From assembly GCF_019083995.1 (NCBI RefSeq), contig NZ_JAHRCU010000011.1:62001-126000 (forward strand): a DNA stretch of 64,000 nt, written 5' to 3'. The translations under genes were made by a program, and so were the position numbers. A model generated the notes under the pieces. The model was not told the origin of the DNA and made no database searches. It saw only the letters and a program-made list of their open reading frames with translations. The stretch comes from Roseococcus sp. SDR. Its GTDB lineage: Bacteria > Pseudomonadota > Alphaproteobacteria > Acetobacterales > Acetobacteraceae. Shown here in pieces: positions 35,137-45,376 of this stretch (the first letter of the stretch is position 1; each line of letters starts with the position of its first letter).

Positions 35137-36020
35137 AGCCGGAAGCGGCCCTCGAAGACTGGGACACAGCGGCCCGCCACGCGCGCGCGCACGCCATCGG
35201 GCGCACGACACGCGGTGGCGCTGAGAAGGCTTGGGCGCCCCATCTCGACGCCCTGCGTGATCTCGACGCTGAGCGACTCCGCACTGGTGAGGGAGAGCAG
35301 CAAGGCCGCCAGCGGCGTGGCGGCGCTGCCGGTTGCCGCATCCTCGACCGTGCCGGAGAGTGGCGAGAACATGCGCGTGCGCAGCCGCCCCTCCCCCGCA
35401 TGCGCGTAGAGGTAGAGCGGCAGGCGGCGCGGGCCGAGATGCGGGAATTCCAGCGCCGCCGCGGCGAAGCGCGCGAGGTCCGGCTTCGCGCGGCCCATCG
35501 CCTCTGGCGTGACTTCCGCCACCACGAAGGAATTGCCGACCGAGGCCATGACAGGGCGATGCGCGCTGGTCACCACATCCGCCTCCGCCAGGCCGACACA
35601 GCCCGCCACCAGCGCGGGCGGCATCTCGGGGCCGAGAGAGAGCGGCTGCGGCGCGCCGATCTCGGCGCCGATCACGGCACCGGCGGCATCGCGCTGCACC
35701 GTCACCTCGACGAGCCCAGCGATCTCCTCGAAGCGGAGCAATCCGTCGGTCGCGCGATCCGCCAGCACGAAACCGGTGCCGACATTGGGATGGCCGGCGA
35801 AGGGCATCTCGGCCACGCGGTTGAAGATGCGCACGCGGGCGGTGTTGCCGGGGTTCTCCGGCGGCAGGACGAAGGTGGTCTCGCTCAGGTTCAACTCGGC
35901 GGCGAGCGACTGCATCTGCGCATCCGTCAGCCCGCGCGCATCGGGAAAGACGGCGAGCTGATTGCCGCCGAAGCGCGTGTCGGTGAAGACGTCCAGCGTC
36001 ACGAAATCCCAGGCGTTCAC
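35133..36020 (-). CDS. PhzF-family isomerase/epimerase
   Basis: 295 residues, typical PhzF length. Begins D-V-F-T-D-T-R-F-G-G-N-Q-L-A-V-F-P, with the catalytic-type Glu in N-L-S-E-T-T-F-V, then R-I-F-N-R-V-A-E-M-P-F-A-G-H-P-N-V-G-T and the late E-D-A-A-T-G-S-A motif. Members isomerise small molecules by proton shifts; only some act in phenazine synthesis and no phz genes are here. The GTG at 36020 overlaps the xth stop (GTGA), so the two genes are coupled. A longer frame upstream runs into xth and is not used. Confidence 0.88.
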   Translation of the reverse strand: MNAWDFVTLDVFTDTRFGGNQLAVFPDARGLTDAQMQSLAAELNLSETTFVLPPENPGNTARVRIFNRVAEMPFAGHPNVGTGFVLADRATDGLLRFEEIAGLVEVTVQRDAAGAVIGAEIGAPQPLSLGPEMPPALVAGCVGLAEADVVTSAHRPVMASVGNSFVVAEVTPEAMGRAKPDLARFAAAALEFPHLGPRRLPLYLYAHAGEGRLRTRMFSPLSGTVEDAATGSAATPLAALLLSLTSAESLSVEITQGVEMGRPSLLSATACRAPDGVRARVAGRCVPVFEGRFRL

Positions 36021-36826
36021 AGCTTCATCTCCACCATCACGGGCACGTGGTCGCTGGCCTTTTCCCAGCCGCGCGCGGGCTTGAGGATGTGGTGGCTGGC
36101 CAGGCTCCCGCGCAGATCCTGGCTGACCCAGACGTGATCGAGCCGGCGACCGCGATCCGCCGCCTCCCAATCCTTCGCGCGGTAGGACCACCATGTGTAG
36201 AGCTTCTGCTCCGCCGGCACGAAGTGGCGCAGCGCGTCATGCCAATCGCCCGCGCGCATCCAGCCCTGCAGGGCTTCCACCTCGATCGGCGTATGGGAGA
36301 CGACGTCGAGCAATTGCTTGTGGGACCAGACGTCATGCTCCAGCGGCGCGATGTTGAGGTCGCCCACCAGCACGGCGCGGCGCAGCGGCGTCTGCTGCGC
36401 GAACCAGGCGGTTGCTTCCGCGATCAGGTCGAGCTTGTGGGCGAATTTCGGATTGGCCTCGCGGTCCGGAATGTCGCCGCCGGCGGGGACGTAGAAATTG
36501 TGCAGGTCGAGCGGGCCGGAGGGCAGCGCCAGTGTCACGCCGACATGGCGGCAATCGCCCTTCATGCACCAGTCCGGGTCGCCCTCGCGCGCGGTGAAGG
36601 GGATGCGCGAGAGCACGGCGACGCCGTTATAGCCCTTCATGCCGCGCATGGTGACGTGCTCGAAGCCGAGTGCTCGGATGCCTTCCAGCGGGAAGAGCTC
36701 ATCCGGGCACTTCGTCTCCTGCAGGCAGAGGACGTCGGGCTTCAGCGCGGCGTCGAGATCCGCCAGCAAAGGCAGGCGGAGCCGGACGGAGTTGATGTTC
36801 CAGGTGGCGATGCGCAGCGCGGGCAA
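36017..36826 (-). CDS. xth: Exodeoxyribonuclease III family AP endonuclease
   Basis: 269 residues. EEP nuclease motifs: A-T-W-N-I-N-S-V-R at the N-terminus, C-L-Q-E-T-K (catalytic Glu), N-F-Y-V-P-A-G-G-D, L-V-G-D-L-N-I-A-P (Asp/Asn), R-L-D-H-V-W-V-S and the terminal S-D-H-V-P (catalytic Asp-His). The enzyme cuts DNA at abasic sites and has 3'-repair exonuclease activity. Coupled to phzF downstream, 58 bases from the YghU-type gene upstream. Confidence 0.93.
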   Translation of the reverse strand: MPALRIATWNINSVRLRLPLLADLDAALKPDVLCLQETKCPDELFPLEGIRALGFEHVTMRGMKGYNGVAVLSRIPFTAREGDPDWCMKGDCRHVGVTLALPSGPLDLHNFYVPAGGDIPDREANPKFAHKLDLIAEATAWFAQQTPLRRAVLVGDLNIAPLEHDVWSHKQLLDVVSHTPIEVEALQGWMRAGDWHDALRHFVPAEQKLYTWWSYRAKDWEAADRGRRLDHVWVSQDLRGSLASHHILKPARGWEKASDHVPVMVEMKL

Positions 36827-36884
36827 GGGCAGGACTCGCTGGTCGTGAGCCCTTGGTTTGCCGCGCTGCGCGCCGTTTGGGAAG

Positions 36885-37763
36885 TCAGCCGCCGGCGGCT
36901 TCGATCTTGTCCTGCGTCTTCGTCTCGAAGTCGCTGGCGTCGTGGCGCTCGCGCAGCTGGCCCTCGGGCTCGCCCACCATGCGGTTCACCATGCGGCCGC
37001 GCTTCACGGCGGGGCGGGCATGGATCTGATCGGCCCAGCGGAGCACGTTCTTGTACTCATGCACCGAGAGGAACTCGGCCGCGCCATAGGACCAGCCCTT
37101 CACCAGGCCGCCATACCAGGGCCAGACGGCGATGTCGGCGATGGTGTAGTCAGGGCCGGCCAGGTACTCGCTCTCGGCCAGGCGGCGGTCCAGCACGTCG
37201 AGCTGGCGCTTCACTTCCATGGCGAAGCGGTCGATCGGGTATTCCTGCTTGGTCGGCGCATAGGCGTAGAAATGGCCGAAGCCGCCGCCGAGATAGGGCG
37301 CGCTGCCCATCTGCCAGAAGAGCCAGGAGAGGGTTTCGGCGCGCGCCGCCGTCTCCGTCGGCAGGAATTCGCCGAATTTCTCCGCGAGATGCATCAGGAT
37401 GGCGCCTGATTCGAAGACGCGGATGGGCTTGGGGCCGCTGCGATCCAGCAGCGCGGGGATCTTGGAATTGGGGTTCACGGCCACGAAGCCGGAGCCGAAC
37501 TGCTCGCCCTCGCCGATGCGGATCAGCCAGGCGTCGTATTCGGCGCCTTTGTGGCCGCGGGCCAGCAGCTCCTCCAGCATCACCGTCACCTTCACGCCAT
37601 TGGGCGTGCCGAGCGAATAGAGCTGGAGCGGATGCTTGCCGACCGGCAGCTCCTTCTCATGCGTCGGGCCCGCGATGGGGCGGTTGATGTTGGCGAAGCG
37701 GCCGCCACTGGCCTTCACCCAGGTCCAGACCTTGGGCGGGGTGTATTCGGGGGCGTCGGTCAT
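36885..37763 (-). CDS. yghU: YghU-type glutathione S-transferase (disulfide-bond oxidoreductase)
   Basis: 292 residues. Starts with the YghU-type N-terminal arm (Y-T-P-P-K-V-W, then N-R-P-I-A-G-P-T-H-E), followed by a thioredoxin-fold domain (L-Y-S-L-G-T-P-N-G-V-K-V) and an alpha-helical GST domain (D-Y-T-I-A-D-I-A-V-W-P-W). Such enzymes bind two glutathiones and reduce small disulfides rather than conjugate xenobiotics. The ATG at 37763 was chosen because the arm starts there. 41 bases downstream of the ABC operon, so may be co-transcribed. Confidence 0.9.
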   Translation of the reverse strand: MTDAPEYTPPKVWTWVKASGGRFANINRPIAGPTHEKELPVGKHPLQLYSLGTPNGVKVTVMLEELLARGHKGAEYDAWLIRIGEGEQFGSGFVAVNPNSKIPALLDRSGPKPIRVFESGAILMHLAEKFGEFLPTETAARAETLSWLFWQMGSAPYLGGGFGHFYAYAPTKQEYPIDRFAMEVKRQLDVLDRRLAESEYLAGPDYTIADIAVWPWYGGLVKGWSYGAAEFLSVHEYKNVLRWADQIHARPAVKRGRMVNRMVGEPEGQLRERHDASDFETKTQDKIEAAGG

Positions 37764-37804
37764 GCGAGGGGCTCCTGTGCTGCCCCTCATGTCGGGCCGT
37801 GGCG

Positions 37805-38775
37805 TCAGCCGCGCAAGTGGCAGGAGACCCAGTGGCCTGGCGTCACCTCGCGCAGCTCCGGCGCTTCGCTGCGGCATTGGCCGGCATTGGCGATGGGGCA
37901 GCGCGTGTGGAAATGGCAGCCCGAGGGCGGGCGCAGCGGGCTCGGCACATCGCCCTTCAGCATGATGCGGCTCCGCTTCACCGTCGGGTCCGGAATCGGC
38001 ACGGCGGAAAGCAGGGCTTCCGTGTAGGGGTGCAGCGGGTTGGTGTAGAGGTCGCGCGCGCTCGCGATCTCGACGATGCGGCCGAGATACATCACCGCGA
38101 CACGGTCGCTGATGTGCTCCACCACCGAGAGATCGTGGGCGATGAAGAGGAAGGTGAGGCCGAACTTCTCCTGCAGGTCTTCCAGCAGGTTCACCACCTG
38201 CGCCTGGATGGAGACGTCGAGCGCGCTCACCGGCTCATCGCAGATGACGAGCTTGGGCTTGACCGCCAGCGCGCGCGCGATGCCGATGCGCTGGCGCTGC
38301 CCGCCCGAGAATTCATGCGGGAAGCGGCGCATATGGTCGGCGTTGAGGCCCACCGTCTCCAGCAGCTCCACCACGCGGTCCTCACGCTCGCGCGCGGTCC
38401 TGGCCAACTTATGGATGATCAGCGCCTCGGCGATGATGCTGCCCACCGTCATGCGCGGATTGAGCGAGGCGAAGGGGTCCTGGAAGATGATCTGCATGTC
38501 CCGGCGCAGGTCGCCGAGCTTTTCGTGATCCAGCGCCGTGACGTCGCGCCCCTCGAACTTCACCTCGCCGGAGGTGGGCTCGATGAGGCGGAGGATGAGG
38601 CGGCCGGTGGTGGACTTGCCGCAGCCGGATTCGCCCACCAGGCCCAGCGTCTCGCCGGCCTGGAGGTCGAAACTCACACCACTGACGGCATGCACGTGAT
38701 CCACCGTGCGGCGCAGCAGCCCGCCCTTCACGGGGAAGCGCTTCACCAGTTTCTTCACGCTGAGCAGAGGCTGGG

Positions 38776-38779
<4 letters not shown>
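37805..38779 (-). CDS. dppF: Dipeptide/oligopeptide ABC transporter ATP-binding protein (DppF type)
   Basis: 324 residues. Walker [13 protein letters not shown], signature [13 protein letters not shown], Walker [14 protein letters not shown]-loop F-I-A-H-D-L-S-V-V. The C-terminal oligo_HPY extension contains the Fe-S-type cysteine set (C-H-F-H-T-R-C-P and later Cys) found in Dpp/Opp ATPases. Coupled to the DppD gene by a four-base overlap. It supplies ATP hydrolysis for peptide import at the inner membrane. Confidence 0.92.
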
Positions 38780-39749
<970 letters not shown>

Positions 39750-39753
<4 letters not shown>

Positions 39754-40682
39754 TGCACGCGCCTCGGGTCGAGCGCGTCGCGCAGGCCATCCCCCACGAA
39801 GTTGATGGTCAGCACCGTCAGGAAGATGGCGAGGCCGGGGAAGATCGCCCAATGCGGGGCGAAGTCCAGATTGTCCTTCGCGTCGAAGAGCAGGCGCCCC
39901 CAGGTCGGCGTATCGGGCGGGAAGCCAAGGCCGAGGAAGGAGAGCGTGGATTCCGCCAGGATCGCGCCCGCCACGTCGATCGAGGCGGCGACGATCACGG
40001 GGCCCAGCGCATTGGGCAGGATGTGCTGCACCACGATCCGCACGCGGGAGGCGCCGAGCGCCCGGGCCGCCTCGACGAATTCCTTCTCCCGCAGGGAGAA
40101 GAATTGCGCGCGCACGAGGCGGGCCACCTGCATCCAGTTGAACAGGCCGATCACGGCCACGATCATGATGAAGACGCCGAGCTCCTGCCCCACCAGATCG
40201 GCCAGCGCGTCGCGGAAGAGGTAGATGATGAGCAGCAGCAGCGGCAGCTGCGGCAGGGAGAGAAACAGGTCCGTCACCCACATCAGCGCCACATCCACCG
40301 GCCCCTTGGACATGCCGGCGATGGCGCCGACCAGCACGCCGACGGTGACGGCGACCCCCATGGCGGCGAAGCCCACGGCCAGCGAGATGCGGCCACCATA
40401 GAGCACGCGCGCGAGCAGATCCTGCCCCAAATCATCCGTGCCGAAGGGATGCGCGAGCGAAGGCCCCTGCAAGCGGGCGGTGAAATCGATCTCGTCGATC
40501 GGCACGGTCCAAAAGAGCGGGCCGAAGAGCACGGCCAGGATCATCAGGCCCAGCACCACGGCGCTGCCCACCGCGAGCTTGTGCTTGCGGAAGCGGCGCC
40601 AGGCCTCGCCCGCCGGCGTCACCGGCGCGCGCCTGGCAGGAGCCGCGCTAGCTGTAGCTGATGCGGGGGTCGAGCCAGCCAT
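39750..40682 (-). CDS. dppC: Peptide ABC transporter permease (DppC type)
   Basis: 310 residues. Short N-terminal tail, first membrane helix around 38-58 (A-V-G-S-A-V-V-L-G-L-M-I), the P-F-G-T-D-D-L-G-Q-D-L-L-A-R-V-L-Y-G-G-R motif typical of DppC/OppC, and the coupling-helix EAA loop E-A-A-R-A-L-G-A-S. The ATG at 40682 overlaps dppB by 35 bases and has no clear ribosome-binding site; a GTG at 40622 (AGG nine bases before it) would give 290 residues and no overlap, and may be the true start. Confidence 0.9.
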
Positions 40683-41607
40683 AGATCACGTCCGCGAGCA
40701 GGTTGAAGAAGATGACGAGGCAGGCGAAGACGAAGGTCACCGCCATGATCACCGGCGTGTCATTGGCCAGCACCGCCGAGATGAGCAGCGAGCCGATGCC
40801 GGGCACGCGGAAGATCTGCTCCGTCACGATGGCGCCGCCGAAGACGGCCGGCATCTGGAGCGCCACCAGCGTCACCACCGGGATCAGCGCATTGCGCACC
40901 ACATGGCGGTTGATGACGCGCCGCTCCGGGATGCCCTTGGCGCGCGCCGTCGTCACGTAGTCCAGGCGCACCACGTCAAGCACGGCGGAGCGGACGAAGC
41001 GCGTCCAGGCCGCCCCCTGGAACAGGCCCAGCACGGTGATGGGCATGATGGATTGCTTGATGTGCTCCCACCACCATTGCCAACCCGTGGCGTCGATCTG
41101 CGCGCGATAGACGAAGGGCAGCCAGTCCAGGTGGATGGAAAACAGCATGATGAGCAGCAGCCCGGTGAAGAAGGTGGGCAGCGAGAAGCCGACAAAGGCG
41201 AGCGTATTGGCCACCTGGTCGAAGATCGAATAGGGCCGCGTCGCCGCCATGATGCCGACCGGCAGCGCGATGGCGAGTGCGAGGATCTGCGAGGAACCGA
41301 TGACGATGAGCGTCACCGGCAGGCGCTGCAAGATCAGCTGGTCCACATCCACGCGGCTGACGAAGGAGAAGCCCCATTCGCCCTGCAGCATGGAGGTCAG
41401 CCAGCGGAAATAGCGGATATGCACCGGGTCATCGATGCCGAGGCTGGCGCGCAGGGCGAGCCGCACCTCGGGCGGGATGGCCGGGTTGGTGGCCAATTCC
41501 TCGAAGGGGTCACCCGGTGCCAGCGCCAGCACGGTGAAGAGGATCACGCTGATCCCGAGCAGGCTCGGGATCGCGATCAGCAGGCGGCGGAGAAGATACT
41601 GGGCCAC
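40648..41607 (-). CDS. dppB: Peptide ABC transporter permease (DppB type)
   Basis: 319 residues from a GTG at 41607, seven bases after the stop of the binding-protein gene. DppB start pattern Q-Y-L-L-R-R-L-L-I-A-I-P-S-L-L-G-I-S, then A-P-G-D-P, six predicted membrane helices, and the EAA loop T-A-R-A-K-G-I-P-E-R-R-V-I. It ends near L-D-P-R-I, the usual DppB terminus. Forms the channel with DppC. Confidence 0.92.
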   Translation of the reverse strand: MAQYLLRRLLIAIPSLLGISVILFTVLALAPGDPFEELATNPAIPPEVRLALRASLGIDDPVHIRYFRWLTSMLQGEWGFSFVSRVDVDQLILQRLPVTLIVIGSSQILALAIALPVGIMAATRPYSIFDQVANTLAFVGFSLPTFFTGLLLIMLFSIHLDWLPFVYRAQIDATGWQWWWEHIKQSIMPITVLGLFQGAAWTRFVRSAVLDVVRLDYVTTARAKGIPERRVINRHVVRNALIPVVTLVALQMPAVFGGAIVTEQIFRVPGIGSLLISAVLANDTPVIMAVTFVFACLVIFFNLLADVIYGWLDPRISYS

Positions 41608-41614
41608 GGGGCGA

Positions 41615-43414
41615 TCAGGTCTCGCGCCACCAGTCCTGCAGCGCCCAGAAGGTGCCATCCCAGCCGCTCAGCACGTGGCGCAGGTTGTTCACGCTGCCGC
41701 TGACGGTGGGCCGCTTCACCAGCGGGATGATGTGGTTGCTGCCCACGATGAGGTCGTTCATGCGGATGAAGAGGGCCGCGCGCTTGACCGGATCGATCTC
41801 GCTCTCGGCGGCGCGGAAGGCGGCGTCGTACTCGTCGTTCCTCCACCGCACGATGTTGCGGCCCTGCCAGGAATTGGCACGGGTCGACAGCTCCCAGGAG
41901 ACATACTGGTTCATGAAGCGCTGCGGATCCGCCTGCGGCATCGTGGTCGTGTACATCTGCATGTCGGCGTAGAACTTCGTGAAGGTGTCGGGGTTCGCGA
42001 CATCCGACGAGAAGAACACCGAGGCAGTGACCGACTTCAGCTCGAGGTCGATGCCCGCGCGCTGCGCCGCCTGCTTGTACACCGCCTGGGTGCGCTGGCG
42101 CGGCGCATTGACCGAGGTCTGGTAGATGAAGCGCAGGCGCACATTGTTCTTGGCGCGGATGCCGTCCCGCCCGCGGACCCATCCGGCGGCGTCCAGGATC
42201 TCGTTCGCGCGGGCGATGTTGAACTCCCAGCGCATGTTGCGCGAGGTGAAGCGCGGCGGGTTGTTGAGGAAGTTGGCGGTGGCCGGGCCGCCGCGGCCGT
42301 AGATGAACTGCTCCAGCGCGTTGCGGTCGATCAGCAGCGCCATGGCCTGGCGCACCGCGGGGTCGCTGAAGGCCGGATGCTGCGTGCTGATATGCGAGCG
42401 CTCGCCGTCGATCTCGCGGTTCGGGTCGGTGCAGTTGAGCTGCACGAACTCGATGCCGCCGCTCTCCACGATGTTCACGCGGCCGCGATTCGCGGCCTCG
42501 AGGCGCTTCAGCAGCTCATCCTCGACCTGCAGGTTCCAGGCATAGTCGAAATCGCCCGTCTGCAGCACGGCGCGCGCGGCCGAGACCGCATCGCCGCCGC
42601 CCTTCACCTCCAGCGTGTCGAAGAAGGGGCGGTTGTTCATGTGGTAGTTGGGGTTCAGCTCGGCGCGCAGCGTATCGCCCGGCAGGAAGCTGACGAAGCG
42701 ATAGGCGCCGGTGCCGACGGGGCGCAGATTGGTGGGCGCGTCGCGCGAATTGGCGCCGTTGAAGGCCTGGAACAGGTGCTTCGGGATGAGCTGGCCGGTG
42801 GCGGCCACGAAGGCATCCGCCCAGAAGGGCGTGGGCTGGGCGAATTCGACGCGGACGGTGTGGTCATCCACCTTCACCGCGTTCACGTCACGATAGCTGC
42901 CGGAGGTGACGGCGGCGACGGCGGGGTTGCGCGAATATTCCCAGTTGAAGATCACGTCATCGGCCGAGAAATCCTGGCCGTCATGCCACTTCACGCCGCG
43001 CTTCAGCTTCCAGGTGACCGAGCGGCCATCGGCGGAAAGCCCGCCATTCTCGATCGAGGGGATCTCGGCCGCCAGAACGGGGTGCAGCGTGCCATCGGCC
43101 GCCCAGCCGGCCAGCGGTTCGTAGAAGACGCGGCTCGCATCCTGGTTGGTGGTGCCGACGGCGAAATGCGGGTTCAGCAGCGTCGAGGCCTGCCAGTAGA
43201 GCACCTTGAGCTGGCCGCCGCCGCCGCGCCGGGTCGGGCGATAGGCCGGCACGCTGCCCTGGGCCTGGGCGGAACCGGCGCCGGCAATGGCGAGCAGCTG
43301 CGTCGCCATCGGCGCCGTCAGGCCCACCGCCGCCATGCGGCGCATGAAGCCGCGGCGCGAGAGGCTGCCATTCTTCACGCGCCCGATCATCTGGCGCAGA
43401 TCGTCTTCACCCAT
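41615..43414 (-). CDS. Peptide ABC transporter substrate-binding protein (SBP_bac_5), copy A
   Basis: About 599 residues. N-terminal Tat signal with S-R-R-G-F-M followed by a hydrophobic stretch and an A-Q-A-Q cleavage zone, so exported folded. SBP_bac_5 features include W-K-L-K-R-G-V-K-W-H-D-G-Q-D-F and R-Q-A-M-A-L-L-I-D-R. GGGAG stands seven bases before the ATG at 43414 but only one before the ATG at 43420, so the former is preferred. Directly upstream of dppB. A paralogue of similar length precedes it, making two receptors for one transporter. Confidence 0.88.
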   Translation of the reverse strand: MGEDDLRQMIGRVKNGSLSRRGFMRRMAAVGLTAPMATQLLAIAGAGSAQAQGSVPAYRPTRRGGGGQLKVLYWQASTLLNPHFAVGTTNQDASRVFYEPLAGWAADGTLHPVLAAEIPSIENGGLSADGRSVTWKLKRGVKWHDGQDFSADDVIFNWEYSRNPAVAAVTSGSYRDVNAVKVDDHTVRVEFAQPTPFWADAFVAATGQLIPKHLFQAFNGANSRDAPTNLRPVGTGAYRFVSFLPGDTLRAELNPNYHMNNRPFFDTLEVKGGGDAVSAARAVLQTGDFDYAWNLQVEDELLKRLEAANRGRVNIVESGGIEFVQLNCTDPNREIDGERSHISTQHPAFSDPAVRQAMALLIDRNALEQFIYGRGGPATANFLNNPPRFTSRNMRWEFNIARANEILDAAGWVRGRDGIRAKNNVRLRFIYQTSVNAPRQRTQAVYKQAAQRAGIDLELKSVTASVFFSSDVANPDTFTKFYADMQMYTTTMPQADPQRFMNQYVSWELSTRANSWQGRNIVRWRNDEYDAAFRAAESEIDPVKRAALFIRMNDLIVGSNHIIPLVKRPTVSGSVNNLRHVLSGWDGTFWALQDWWRET

Positions 43415-43507
43415 TCCCATTCTCCCAGCGCATCGAAACGACGCTCAGTTCTGGATTAACTATTACCAGGACACATAGCAGGGTTGCGCGCCAATGCGAG
43501 TCCCGCC

Positions 43508-45295
43508 TCACGCCTCCCGCCACCACCCACTCAGGAAGGCCAGGGTGCCGTCCCAGCCGCTCCGATGGGTGCGGAGATTGTTCAGCGCGGCGCTCAGCCC
43601 AGGCCGTGCCAGGAGCGGAATGAGGTGGTGGCTGCCCACCACCAGATCATTCATCCGGATGAAGAGGGCGACGCGCTTCACCGGGTCCAGCTCGACATCG
43701 GCGGCCCGCAAGGCGGCGTCATACTCGGCATTGCGCCAGCGCATGATGTTGCGGCCCTGCCAGGCATTGGCACGCGTCGCCGCCTCCCAGGAGGCGAATT
43801 GGCTCATGTAGCGCTGCGGATCGCCCGAGGGGCCGTTCGCGTACATCTGCATGTCCGCATAGAACTTCGAGAAGGTGTCGGGGTTCGCGACATCGGCCGA
43901 GAAGAAGACCGAGGCGGTGACGCCCTTCAGGTCCAGCTCGATCCCCGCGCGCTGCGCCGCCTGCTTGATCACCGCCTGGCTGCGCTGGCGCGGCGCGTTC
44001 ACCGAGGTCTGGAACAGGAATTTCAGCCGTGTGCCGCCCTTGGCGCGGATGCCGTCCCGCCCGCGCGCCCAGCCGGCGGCGTCCAGCACCTCATTCGCGC
44101 GCTGGATGCTGAAGGGCAGGCCGGCATTGGGCGAGGTGAAGCGCGAATTGTTGAGGATGTTCACCGTGGCGCTGCCGGCGCGGCCGAAGATGAAGCGCTC
44201 GATCGCGGCGCGATCCACCAGCATGGCCATGGCCTGGCGCACCGCGGGGTCGGAGAAGGCGGGGTGCGTGGTGGCGAGGCTCGAACGCTCGCCATCCACC
44301 TCGCGATTGGGGTCGGTGACGTTGAGCTGGATGAACTCGGTGGAGCCGCCAGGCGTCACCTCCACGCGGCCACGCCCCACGGCTTCCAGCCTCGTCAGGA
44401 TGTCGTCCTCCACCAGGACGTTCCAGGCATAGTCGTAATCGCCGGTCTGCAGCACGGCGCGCGCGGCGGAGACGGCGTCGCCGCCGCCCTTGATCTCGAG
44501 CGTGTCGAAATGCGGCTGGTTGTCCTGGTGGTAGAGCGGGTTCAGCTCGGCCCGCAGCATGTCACCCGGCGTGAAGCTGACGAAGCGATAGGGCCCGGTG
44601 CCGACGGGGCGGAAATTCGTGGGCGCGTCGCGCGCATTGGGGCCGTTGAAGGCGGCAAAGAGATGGCGCGGGATGATCATGCCGGCATTGCCGACGAAGG
44701 CATCCGCCCAGAAGGCGGTGGGCTGGGCGAAATCGAGCCGCACGGTGAGATCGTCGAGCTTCGTGATCGCCACGTCGCGATAGCTGCCGGAGGTGCTGGC
44801 GGCCACCGCCGGGTTGCGCGCGTAGTCCCAGTTGAAGATCAGGTCATCCGCCGTCACGGGCGCGCCGTCATGCCAGCGCGCATTCGGCTTGAGCTTCCAG
44901 GTGACCGAGCGGCCATCGGGGCTGAGGCCGCCATTTTCCAGCGAGGGGATCTCGGCCGCGAGGATGGGCACCAGCGACGCATCGCGCGCCCAGGCGGCGA
45001 GCGGCTCATAGAAGACGCGGCTCGCATCCGAGTTGGTGGTGCCGATGGCGAAATGCGGATTGAGCAGCGTGGCCGCCTGCCAGTAGAGGATCTTCAGCGC
45101 GCCGCCGCCGCCGCGCCGCGTGGGGCGATAGGCGGGGGCCTGGGCCGCGGCCGGCGCCGCACCGGTGAGGGCGAGAAGCTGCGTCGCCATGGGCGCCGTC
45201 AGGCCCCAGCCAGCGACGCGGCGCGCGAAGGCCCGGCGGGTCATCACGCCCGCCCGGACCTCTTCGATCATCGCCCGCAGATGCGCCTCGTCCAT
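43508..45295 (-). CDS. Peptide ABC transporter substrate-binding protein (SBP_bac_5), copy B
   Basis: 595 residues, alike to copy A along its full length (shared blocks G-L-T-A-P-M-A-T-Q-L-L-A, A-Y-R-P-T-R-R-G-G-G-G, F-Y-E-P-L-A). Tat-like signal T-R-R-A-F-A with A-A-A-Q-A cleavage zone. Binding-domain motifs W-K-L-K-P-N-A-R-W-H-D-G-A-P-V and R-Q-A-M-A-M-L-V-D-R. It lies between the amidohydrolase and copy A; the 93-bp spacer to copy A is AT-richer and may carry a secondary promoter. A tandem duplication with changed ligand range is likely (inference). Confidence 0.88.
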   Translation of the reverse strand: MDEAHLRAMIEEVRAGVMTRRAFARRVAGWGLTAPMATQLLALTGAAPAAAQAPAYRPTRRGGGGALKILYWQAATLLNPHFAIGTTNSDASRVFYEPLAAWARDASLVPILAAEIPSLENGGLSPDGRSVTWKLKPNARWHDGAPVTADDLIFNWDYARNPAVAASTSGSYRDVAITKLDDLTVRLDFAQPTAFWADAFVGNAGMIIPRHLFAAFNGPNARDAPTNFRPVGTGPYRFVSFTPGDMLRAELNPLYHQDNQPHFDTLEIKGGGDAVSAARAVLQTGDYDYAWNVLVEDDILTRLEAVGRGRVEVTPGGSTEFIQLNVTDPNREVDGERSSLATTHPAFSDPAVRQAMAMLVDRAAIERFIFGRAGSATVNILNNSRFTSPNAGLPFSIQRANEVLDAAGWARGRDGIRAKGGTRLKFLFQTSVNAPRQRSQAVIKQAAQRAGIELDLKGVTASVFFSADVANPDTFSKFYADMQMYANGPSGDPQRYMSQFASWEAATRANAWQGRNIMRWRNAEYDAALRAADVELDPVKRVALFIRMNDLVVGSHHLIPLLARPGLSAALNNLRTHRSGWDGTLAFLSGWWREA

Positions 45296-45376
45296 CGCCC
45301 GCTCCCGGATCGCCGGGGGCGAGGCTAGCGGAGGTTCAGCGCCGGTTGCGAAGGGAATTCGCGCCGCGGGGCGGGC